A stretch of 6,131 nucleotides of DNA from Xanthobacteraceae bacterium (lineage in GTDB: Bacteria > Pseudomonadota > Alphaproteobacteria > Rhizobiales > Xanthobacteraceae), in the NCBI GenBank assembly GCA_030036975.1, contig JASHSE010000628.1, forward strand, positions 1 through 6,131, written 5' to 3'. Each line of letters opens with the position of its first letter. Position 1 is the stretch's first letter. Of this stretch, positions 1 through 4,367 are shown in pieces. A program made the translations under genes and the position numbers. The notes under the pieces are model-generated. The model made no database searches. It was not told the DNA's origin and worked only from the letters and a program-made list of their open reading frames with translations.

Positions 1-271
1 GGGCTCGGGCCTCGTTAAAGAGCAGGCCGAAGCCGAAGGGCTCGACAAGATTTTCGTCAAAGCCGGCTTCGAATGGCGCGAGCCCGGCTGCTCGATGTGC
101 CTCGCCATGAATCCCGACAAGCTGCGTCCCGGCGAGCGCTGCGCCTCGACCTCGAACCGCAATTTCGAGGGCCGCCAAGGCTACAAGGGCCGCACCCACC
201 TGGTCTCGCCCGCCATGGCCGCCGCCGCGGCGATCGCCGGGCATTTCGTCGATGTGCGGGAGTGGCGTTGA
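1..271 (+). CDS. leuC: 3-isopropylmalate dehydratase large subunit LeuC, C-terminal part (5' end outside window)
   Basis: LeuC pairs with LeuD to convert 2-isopropylmalate to 3-isopropylmalate in cytoplasmic leucine synthesis, using a 4Fe-4S cluster. The first complete codon begins at base 2, and 89 residues are readable before the TGA at 269-271, about the last fifth of a protein that is normally near 470 residues. The segment contains EPGCSMCLAMNPDKL, whose C-x-x-C gives two of the three cluster-binding cysteines of the aconitase family. It is followed by RCASTSNRNFEGRQG and GRTHLVSPAMAAAAA, the characteristic LeuC C-terminal blocks. There is no frameshift and the cluster ligands are intact, so the visible part looks functional. 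leuD lies on the same strand but 1.4 kb away, with two other genes and several repeats between them. A palindromic repeat starts 8 bases after the stop codon. Identification is firm; only the start is unseen. Confidence 0.96.
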   Translation, partial: GSGLVKEQAEAEGLDKIFVKAGFEWREPGCSMCLAMNPDKLRPGERCASTSNRNFEGRQGYKGRTHLVSPAMAAAAAIAGHFVDVREWR

Positions 272-279
272 GCCGTGTG

Positions 280-324
280 TCCCGGACGCGGTGCAGCGCG
301 AAGCGGTGCACCGCAGATCCGGGA
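280..324 (-). repeat. 45-bp REP-like palindrome, copy 1 (C-GAA-G loop)
   Basis: This imperfect palindrome starts just after the leuC stop. Read on the plus strand, TCCCGGA at the left end pairs with TCCGGGA at the right end. GCGGTGCA pairs with TGCACCGC inside that, and the tip is CGC-GAA-GCG. A small TCT/G bulge separates the two main stems. The minus strand of this copy aligns without gaps to copy 2 at 352-396 with 37 of 45 identities, so the two lie in opposite orientations. No T-run follows, so it is not a standard intrinsic terminator, though it could protect the leuC transcript end. Confidence 0.85.
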
Positions 325-351
325 CCTTCGCAAACTCAGAATTCGTAACGA

Positions 352-396
352 TCCCGGGTCTGCAGCGCACCACTTCGTGCTGCGCTGCGCCCGGGA
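352..396 (+). repeat. 45-bp REP-like palindrome, copy 2 (inverted relative to copy 1)
   Basis: This is the second copy of the 45-bp palindrome, 27 bases after the first and in opposite orientation. TCCCGGG pairs with CCCGGGA, GCAGCGCA pairs with TGCGCTGC, and CAC-TTC-GTG forms the tip, which reads C-GAA-G on the other strand. It differs from copy 1 at eight positions, and these make four base-pair exchanges that keep every pair. The copy ends 11 bases before the stop codon of the minus-strand gene at 408-659. The pair therefore fills the space between two convergent genes, a usual location for REP-like elements. Confidence 0.85.
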
Positions 397-407
397 AACG
401 CCGGTTG

Positions 408-659
408 TTACCCCCTCACCCACCGGCAGCTGTATTGCGGATAGAGCACCGTGCCGCTCGGCCGGTGCTGCAGCTCGAGCCAATCGACGCAGCGGCGGTA
501 GAGCAGGTGCTGCGGCCTGATCTCGATGTACGGACGTGCGTAGTGCGGCGGCGCGTGATGCCGTGGCCGCTGTACGGTTTGCGCCAGCGACGGGGCGACT
601 GGCGCGGCGCCGAGCAAGAGAATAAGGCCGGTCGTCAGAACAAGAGACTTTATTGCCAT
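408..659 (-). CDS. small predicted exported protein of unknown function
   Basis: The product is an 83-residue protein. Residues 1-27 form a classic Sec signal peptide: MAIK, a hydrophobic core (LVLTTGLILLLGAAPVA), then PSLAQ with probable cleavage near residues 26-27. The mature part, about 56 residues, begins with a His/Pro/Arg-rich stretch (RPRHHAPPHYARP). It continues with a compact block carrying two cysteines, C57 in YRRCVDW and C78 in YSCRWVRG, that could form a disulfide in the periplasm. From memory, short secreted proteins with this YRRC-W...C-W ending occur in Bradyrhizobium relatives, but I know of no assigned function. The ATG at 657-659 is preceded by GAGG with a six-base spacer, and a TTGACC box lies further upstream (complement of 712-717). 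The gene is convergent with leuC. Longer overlapping frames here look like random GC-rich frames by comparison with this signal peptide. Confidence 0.72.
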   Translation of the reverse strand: MAIKSLVLTTGLILLLGAAPVAPSLAQTVQRPRHHAPPHYARPYIEIRPQHLLYRRCVDWLELQHRPSGTVLYPQYSCRWVRG

Positions 660-726
660 TGCTTGCCTCGCCGGGTTCGATCAGTTCGAGCTTCATGACT
701 TAATCTGCGTCGGTCAACACTCTTCA

Positions 727-862
727 GACCTCCCCCTGCAGGGGGAGGTCGCCGCGCGAAGCGCGGCGGGTGGGGCGGACGGCGTCGCAGCAGATTCAGC
801 TTTGTTAAGACCCCACCCCGGACTGCCTTCGGCAGTCCGACCCTCCCCCTGCAGGGGAGGGT
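727..862. repeat. composite dispersed repeat: two inverted units, each a GGGGGAGG palindrome, variable hairpin and GGGTGGGG box
   Basis: The left unit has a perfect 24-bp palindrome (727-750) with a PstI-like CTGCAG centre. A hairpin follows at 751-767 (GCCGCGC-GAA-GCGCGGC), then GGGTGGGG. The right unit, read on the minus strand, has the same order: a near-perfect palindrome (840-862), a hairpin at 819-839 with nine-base arms CGGACTGCC and GGCAGTCCG around GAA, then GGGGTGGGG. The two units point towards each other across about 35 bases of AT-richer spacer (776-810). The boxes are shared, but the hairpin arms differ in sequence while keeping the same loop. The layout resembles the GC-rich intergenic repeats scattered in Bradyrhizobium-type genomes. 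It fills most of the gap between the divergent exported-protein and metallopeptidase genes. Confidence 0.82.
855..860 (+). promoter_or_regulatory. Shine-Dalgarno-like GGGAGG deciding the metallopeptidase start
   Basis: GGGAGG lies six bases before the ATG at 867, an ideal ribosome-binding distance. It directly abuts the alternative GTG at 861, too close for use there. The later ATG at 894 has no good purine-rich site. These bases are also the right arm of the terminal palindrome of the composite repeat (840-862), so the repeat may itself supply the ribosome-binding site. Confidence 0.5.
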
Positions 863-866
863 GAAG

Positions 867-1319
867 ATGGGCGATCTGCGCTACATATCAGGCATGGCCG
901 AATTTCCATCCGATCCGCTGGCTTGGCGCTCCGTCAAGGCACCGTCGCTGGCCGAGCTTGAAGCTTTGGCAGAGGAGGTGTTTCGCCTGCTGCCAAAGCG
1001 CTTCCGCGACCTGTGCGGCACTCTGGTGATCCAGGTCGACGACTTTCCGAGCCGGCAGGTGCTACGCGCCATGCGGGCGACGAGCGAGTTCGACCTGCTC
1101 GGCCTGTTCCAGGGCGTCGGCCTGCCATTCCGCGCACAGAGTGCGCCGCTGCAGATGCCCAACATGATCTGGCTTTATCGCCGGCCGATTTTGGATTACT
1201 GGGCCGACCACGACGAAACGCTGGGTGCCATCGTCAAGCACGTGCTCATTCACGAGATCGGTCATCATTTCGGCCTGTCGGACGACGACATGCGCGCCAT
1301 CGAGCGCGCAGCAAGTTAG
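867..1319 (+). CDS. small zincin-like metallopeptidase family protein (DUF1025/Zincin_1 type)
   Basis: This is a soluble cytoplasmic protein of about 150 residues, with no signal peptide or membrane segment. The key motif is HEIGHHFGLSDDD at residues 129-141. It fits HExxH, with H129 and H133 as zinc ligands and E130 as catalytic base, and D139 is a possible third ligand. Upstream blocks typical of the family are VIQVDDFPS, SEFDLLGLFQG, MPNMIWLYRRPILDYW and the TLGAIVKHVLIHE helix. The substrate is unknown in this family; members are about 115-150 residues, so this one is full length. Three in-frame starts exist: GTG 861, ATG 867 and ATG 894. I chose 867 for its GGGAGG site. However, residues 1-9 derive from sequence next to a repeat and conserved-looking sequence only begins near 894, so 894 remains possible. 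The gene lies between leuC and leuD on their strand, but repeats on both sides argue against tight co-transcription. Confidence 0.88.
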   Translation: MGDLRYISGMAEFPSDPLAWRSVKAPSLAELEALAEEVFRLLPKRFRDLCGTLVIQVDDFPSRQVLRAMRATSEFDLLGLFQGVGLPFRAQSAPLQMPNMIWLYRRPILDYWADHDETLGAIVKHVLIHEIGHHFGLSDDDMRAIERAAS

Positions 1320-1349
1320 CGCATGATGAAGTTAAGTTGATTCAGTCCA

Positions 1350-1577
1350 TCGTCATGGCGAAGAGCCAACGGGTCAGGCCCGAAGAGGGGTACCCCATCG
1401 CGCTTGCGCGATGGGGACCCCGGGCCGGCCCGATGACAAGCTCCGCGACGAAGCAATCCATAACGGCGGCGCCGCACTGGATTGCTTCGCTTCCGCCTTC
1501 GCGCTACGCGCTTCGGCGTGACTCAAACCGCGCCGTAGCTCGCGCAGCAAGCGTAGGCGGGTCGCTCGCAATGACGA
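1350..1577. repeat. 228-bp modular inverted-repeat element between metallopeptidase and leuD
   Basis: Most of the 346-bp gene-free stretch 1320-1665 is one modular element. Its ends are related in inverted form: TCGTCATGGCGAAG at 1350 against GCTCGCAATGACGA ending at 1577, matching at 10 of 14 positions. An inner GTCAT/ATGAC pair (1352-1356 and 1433-1437) divides it in two. The left module holds a strong hairpin at 1387-1421, in which CCCCATCGCG pairs with CGCGATGGGG and GGGGT with ACCCC around one bulged A. The right module has a 12-bp inverted repeat, CGAAGCAATCCA (1449-1460) with TGGATTGCTTCG (1478-1489), around a GCGGCGCCGC centre. GAAGCAATCC...GGATTGCTTC with CGCAATGAC ends is a recurring non-coding motif of alphaproteobacteria, as I remember it. 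Short open frames crossing it have no recognisable protein character. Confidence 0.75.
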
Positions 1578-1596
1578 GCGATGGGGCAGCCTGATA

Positions 1597-1627
1597 GGCG
1601 GCCTTGACCCGCGCGGGTCGAGCCGCC
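1597..1627 (+). promoter_or_regulatory. GC-rich hairpin in the leuD leader, role unknown
   Basis: GGCGGC (1597-1602) pairs with GCCGCC (1622-1627), and the 14-bp palindrome GACCCGCGCGGGTC (1606-1619) sits inside, separated by a small internal loop. The structure ends 38 bases before the leuD start codon, leaving AAAAGGGCG and the AAGGGA ribosome-binding site unpaired. It may be a leader structure, a remnant of the adjacent repeat, or a protein-binding palindrome. A TTGACC at 1604-1609 could be a -35 box, but the sequence 17 bases later (CATGAA) is a poor -10, so I do not call a promoter. Confidence 0.4.
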
Positions 1628-1665
1628 ATGAAAAGGGCGTTTCGCCGACTTAAGGGACCTGCCCG

Positions 1666-2271
1666 ATGGACAAGTTCACCACGCTCGAAGGCGTCGCGGC
1701 GCCGCTGAAGATGATCAACGTCGACACCGACATGGTCATCCCCAAGCAATACCTGAAGACCATCAAGCGTACCGGGCTCGGCAAGGGTCTGTTTGCCGAA
1801 AAGCGCTATCGCGACGACGGCAGCGAGAACCCGGATTTCGTGCTCAACAAGCCGGCCTATCGCAAATCCAAGATTCTGGTGGCGGGCGACAATTTCGGCT
1901 GCGGCTCTTCGCGCGAGCATGCGCCCTGGGCGCTGATGGATTTCGGCATCAAGTGCGTGATCTCGACCTCGTTCGGCGACATTTTCTACAACAACTGCTT
2001 CAAGAACGGCGTGCTGCCGATCAAGGTGTCGCCGGAGGATTTGGAGAAACTGTTCGACGACGCCGAACGCGGCGCCAACGCCACGCTCACCGTCGATCTC
2101 GAAAAGCAGGAAATCCGCGGCCCAGATGGCGGCATGGTCAAGTTCGACATCGACCCGCACCGCAAGAAGTGCCTGCTCGAAGGCCTCGATGACATCGGCT
2201 TGACCATGGTGATGGAAGACAAGATCGAAGACTTCGAGCAGAGAACCAAGGCGGCGCGGCCCTGGGCGTGA
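1666..2271 (+). CDS. leuD: 3-isopropylmalate dehydratase small subunit LeuD
   Basis: LeuD is the swivel-domain subunit that joins LeuC to isomerise 2-isopropylmalate to 3-isopropylmalate, and it supplies part of the substrate pocket. At 201 residues it has the usual full length. NVDTDMVIPKQYL (residues 18-30) is the N-terminal active-site block. GDNFGCGSSREHAPWAL (74-90) is the diagnostic motif of the aconitase/LeuD swivel domain. FGDIFYNNCFKNGVLPI follows, then a C-terminal half ending in RPWA. ATG 1666 is preceded by AAGGGA with an eight-base spacer and matches the usual N-terminus (MDKFTTLEGVAAPL), so the start is secure. The gene is on the leuC strand but separated by about 1.4 kb with its own leader, so it probably has its own promoter. 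The next gene is convergent, only 12 bases beyond the stop. No defect is visible. Confidence 0.97.
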   Translation: MDKFTTLEGVAAPLKMINVDTDMVIPKQYLKTIKRTGLGKGLFAEKRYRDDGSENPDFVLNKPAYRKSKILVAGDNFGCGSSREHAPWALMDFGIKCVISTSFGDIFYNNCFKNGVLPIKVSPEDLEKLFDDAERGANATLTVDLEKQEIRGPDGGMVKFDIDPHRKKCLLEGLDDIGLTMVMEDKIEDFEQRTKAARPWA

Positions 2272-2283
2272 CAGCGGGGCCCG

Positions 2284-2514
2284 TTACGCCGCCTCGACGT
2301 GCACCACCTCGTACAGGCGCGGCTCGATTTCCCGGACGATCTCGCCAAAACGCGGCCATTTCTTGCGGAATTCGGGCGAATGATGCGCGGCGGCAAGTTT
2401 CTCGGGGTTCGTCCATTGCACGTAGTTGACCACGTGGCCGCCGTCCTTGCTGCGACGCAGGTTCACCGAGATGAAGCCGGGCTGGGTGGCCATGAAGCGG
2501 GCGTGCTCCTTCAT
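2284..2514 (-). CDS. short antibiotic biosynthesis monooxygenase (ABM)-like protein, N-terminus apparently missing
   Basis: The readable product is 76 residues. ARFMATQPGFISVNLRRSKDG, then HVVNYVQWTNPEKLAAAHHSPEF and RKKWPRFGEIV, match the ABM fold, a small dimeric ferredoxin-like domain found in heme-degrading, quinone-forming and uncharacterised enzymes. Family members are usually about 95-105 residues and begin with a beta strand some 20 residues before the position of this methionine. Here the frame runs only 15 codons further upstream to a stop (complement of 2560-2562), with no ATG or GTG. The extra codons read as an unlikely Arg-rich stretch, and a CCGGCAT/ATGCCGG palindrome and a 62-bp repeat lie exactly there. 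The chosen ATG has no clear ribosome-binding site. It is therefore either a 5'-truncated remnant or a short variant. The rest of the reading frame is intact, so decay, if any, is recent. Activity and substrate cannot be inferred. Confidence 0.6.
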   Translation of the reverse strand: MKEHARFMATQPGFISVNLRRSKDGGHVVNYVQWTNPEKLAAAHHSPEFRKKWPRFGEIVREIEPRLYEVVHVEAA

Positions 2515-2555
2515 CAGCCGCCGCCGGCATTGATGCCGGTATGATACTGAATACT

Positions 2556-2617
2556 CCGCTCATTCCCGCGAAAGCGGGAAACCAGTACTGGGTCCCCGCT
2601 TTCGCGGGGACGAGCGG
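2556..2617. repeat. 62-bp inverted repeat with two GAAA-loop hairpins
   Basis: The element is symmetric about 2586/2587, with arms of 31 bases that match at 27 positions. Each arm folds alone: TTCCCGC-GAAA-GCGGGAA at 2563-2580, and GTCCCCGC-TTTC-GCGGGGAC at 2592-2611, which reads GAAA on the minus strand. CCAGTACTGG is the centre, and the tips are CCGCTC and GAGCGG. One of the arm differences is a compensatory T-A to C-G exchange within the hairpin stem. The repeat sits between divergent genes, ending 26 bases before the ABC ATPase start and covering the place where the ABM gene's 5' end should be. It belongs to a familiar kind of proteobacterial intergenic palindrome. Confidence 0.85.
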
Positions 2618-2643
2618 AAGCTGAACCGATCACCGAATCGTCT

Positions 2644-3567
2644 ATGACGCACGCGATCGCCATCTCGCATCTGTCGAAGACCTACGCGTCCGGTTTCCAG
2701 GCGCTCAAGGACGTGAGCCTCGACATTCGCCATGGCGAGATTTTCGCGCTGCTCGGGCCGAATGGCGCCGGCAAGACGACGCTGATCAACGTCGTCTGCG
2801 GCATCGTCATTCCATCGGCCGGCACGGTCACGGTCGGCGGCCACGACATCGTCAAGGATTATCGCGCCGCGCGCAGCCTGCTCGGGCTCGTGCCGCAGGA
2901 ACTGACCACCGACGCGTTCGAGACGCCGCCCGGCACCATGCGGTTGTCGCGCGGCCTGTTCGGCAAGTCGGCCAACCCGGCGGTGATCGAAAAAGTGCTC
3001 AAGGAGCTGTCGCTGTGGGACAAGCGCGACTCGCGGATCATGACGCTGTCCGGCGGCATGAAACGCCGCGTGCTGATCGCCAAGGCCTTGGCGCATGAGC
3101 CGCAGATACTGTTTCTCGACGAGCCGAGCGCCGGCGTCGACGTCGAGCTGCGCAAGGACATGTGGCAACTCGTTCGTGCGCTGCGCGCCTCCGGCGTCAC
3201 CATCATCCTCACCACCCATTACATCGAAGAAGCCGAGGACATGGCCGACCGGGTCGGCGTCATCAACAAGGGCGAACTGATCGTGGTGGAGGAAAAAGCC
3301 GAGCTGATGCGAAAGCTCGGCCGCAAGCAATTGATCCTGGAACTGCGCGAGCGCCTCGACGCCATGCCGGCCGCGCTCGCCGGCCACGGGCTTTCGCTCG
3401 CGGCCGGCGGCATGCAGCTCGTCTACACCTACGACACCAAGGGCGAGACCACCGGCATCACGACCTTGCTCGACCAGGTGCGCAACGCCGGAGTCCGGTT
3501 CAAGGACTTGCAGACCAGGCAAAGCTCTCTGGAAGATATTTTCGTCGGTTTGGTGAGGCAGCGCTGA
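2644..3567 (+). CDS. ABC transporter ATP-binding protein (YadG-like, ABC-2 exporter type)
   Basis: This is the ATPase subunit of a membrane exporter, acting at the inner face of the cytoplasmic membrane with the permease encoded next. All nucleotide-binding motifs are present in order in the 307 residues: Walker A GPNGAGKTT (38-46), Q-loop VPQE (Q85), signature LSGGM (135-139), Walker B ILFLDE (155-160), D-loop SAGVD and H-loop H192 in LTTHY. A C-terminal extension from about residue 225 ends in SSLEDIFVGLV, as in YadG/NodI-like ATPases. ATG 2644 gives the usual N-terminus (ISHLSKTYASGFQAL), but no convincing Shine-Dalgarno site is visible. The only upstream landmark is the 62-bp repeat ending at 2617. 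The stop codon overlaps the permease start. The subfamily suggests export of a polar, lipid or drug-like compound; the substrate is unknown. Residue conservation indicates an active ATPase. Confidence 0.95.
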   Translation: MTHAIAISHLSKTYASGFQALKDVSLDIRHGEIFALLGPNGAGKTTLINVVCGIVIPSAGTVTVGGHDIVKDYRAARSLLGLVPQELTTDAFETPPGTMRLSRGLFGKSANPAVIEKVLKELSLWDKRDSRIMTLSGGMKRRVLIAKALAHEPQILFLDEPSAGVDVELRKDMWQLVRALRASGVTIILTTHYIEEAEDMADRVGVINKGELIVVEEKAELMRKLGRKQLILELRERLDAMPAALAGHGLSLAAGGMQLVYTYDTKGETTGITTLLDQVRNAGVRFKDLQTRQSSLEDIFVGLVRQR

Positions 3568-4340
3568 TGCGGCTTGAGATGAACCTTTATGGCGCGCGCG
3601 CCATCTACATGTACGAAATGGCGCGGACCGGGCGCACGCTGTTGCAGAGCATTGTGTCACCGGTGATCTCGACGTCGCTGTACTTCGTGGTGTTCGGTGC
3701 CGCCATCGGCTCGCGGATTTCGCACATCGAGGGCGTGCCCTACGGCGCCTTCATCGTGCCCGGCCTGATCATGCTGATGCTGTTGACGCAGAGCGTGATG
3801 AACGCCTCGTTCGGCATCTACTTCCCGCGCTTCGTCGGCACCATCTACGAAATCCTCTCGGCGCCGGTGTCGGCGTTCGAGATCGTGCTCGGCTATGTCG
3901 GCGCCGCCGCCACCAAGTCAATCGTGCTCGGCCTCATCATTCTGGCGACGTCCGAGCTGTTCGTGCCAGTGCGCATTGCGCATCCGGCCTGGATGCTGAC
4001 CTTCCTGGTACTGACCGCTTTGAGCTTCAGCCTGCTCGGCTTCATTCTCGGGCTGTGGGCTGACGGCTTCGAGAAGCTGCAGATCGTGCCGCTGCTCATC
4101 ATCACCCCGCTCACCTTTCTGGGTGGCACGTTCTATTCGACCAGCGTGCTGCCGCAGCCATGGCGGACCATCACGCTGTTCAATCCGCTGGTCTATCTGA
4201 TCAGCGGCTTTCGCTGGAGTTTTTTCAACATCGCCGACGTCCATGTCGGCATCAGCCTGGCGATGACGCTGCTGTTTTTGGCGATCTGCCTGGCCATCGT
4301 CTGGTGGTTCTTCAAGACGGGATACAGGCTGAAGAATTAG
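3567..4340 (+). CDS. ABC-2 type transporter permease (YadH-like)
   Basis: This is the membrane partner of the preceding ATPase. It has 257 residues with about six hydrophobic spans near residues 29-48, 60-82, 106-132, 140-165, 170-190 and 228-249. PLTFLGGTFYSTSVLPQPW followed by NPLVYLISGFRW (about 181-217) is the ABC-2 permease signature. YEILSAPVSAFEIVLGY fits the cytoplasmic coupling region. The chosen ATG overlaps the ATPase stop as TGATG (3565-3569), the sign of translational coupling, with GAGG nine bases upstream. An in-frame ATG at 3579 is possible but has a weaker site. The frame is open well upstream inside the ATPase gene, but that part is merely a shadow. YadGH-type and NodIJ-type pairs have this order, and the transported substrate cannot be read from sequence. 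With no terminator visible after the stop, transcription probably continues into the hydrolase gene. Confidence 0.95.
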   Translation: MRLEMNLYGARAIYMYEMARTGRTLLQSIVSPVISTSLYFVVFGAAIGSRISHIEGVPYGAFIVPGLIMLMLLTQSVMNASFGIYFPRFVGTIYEILSAPVSAFEIVLGYVGAAATKSIVLGLIILATSELFVPVRIAHPAWMLTFLVLTALSFSLLGFILGLWADGFEKLQIVPLLIITPLTFLGGTFYSTSVLPQPWRTITLFNPLVYLISGFRWSFFNIADVHVGISLAMTLLFLAICLAIVWWFFKTGYRLKN

Positions 4341-4355
4341 AGTCCGCCTTCCGCT

Positions 4356-4359
4356 GAGG
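4356..4359 (+). promoter_or_regulatory. Shine-Dalgarno-like GAGG deciding the hydrolase GTG start
   Basis: GAGG lies eight bases before the GTG at 4368. For the upstream in-frame GTG at 4359 the same bases touch the start codon and cannot serve. This favours the shorter protein. Confidence 0.45.
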
Positions 4360-4367
4360 TGGGGGTC

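Noticed and set aside
280..324. An intrinsic terminator for leuC
   Set aside because: The hairpin is strong, but no T-run follows it and the same palindrome recurs at 352-396, so a dispersed repeat is the better call.
181..696. A 171-codon minus-strand frame overlapping the leuC end and the small exported protein
   Set aside because: It runs through both 45-bp palindromes and competes with the frame that has a clean signal peptide and ribosome-binding site.
280..862. A CRISPR array, because short palindromes recur in this stretch
   Set aside because: The elements are inverted, belong to different families and are not regularly spaced with unique spacers; no cas gene is present.
1013..1594. 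A 193-codon plus-strand frame covering the metallopeptidase end and the following gap
   Set aside because: It is out of frame with the HExxH protein and continues through the modular repeat; its Arg/Ala-rich product has no family character.
1504..2160. A 218-codon minus-strand open frame opposite leuD
   Set aside because: leuD is certain on the other strand, and the antisense product shows no recognisable family and begins inside a non-coding repeat.
2560..3660. A 366-codon open frame on the minus strand across the ABC ATPase gene
   Set aside because: It lies wholly opposite a gene with all ATPase motifs, its protein is His/Arg/Gln-rich without domains, and long antisense frames are expected at this GC content.
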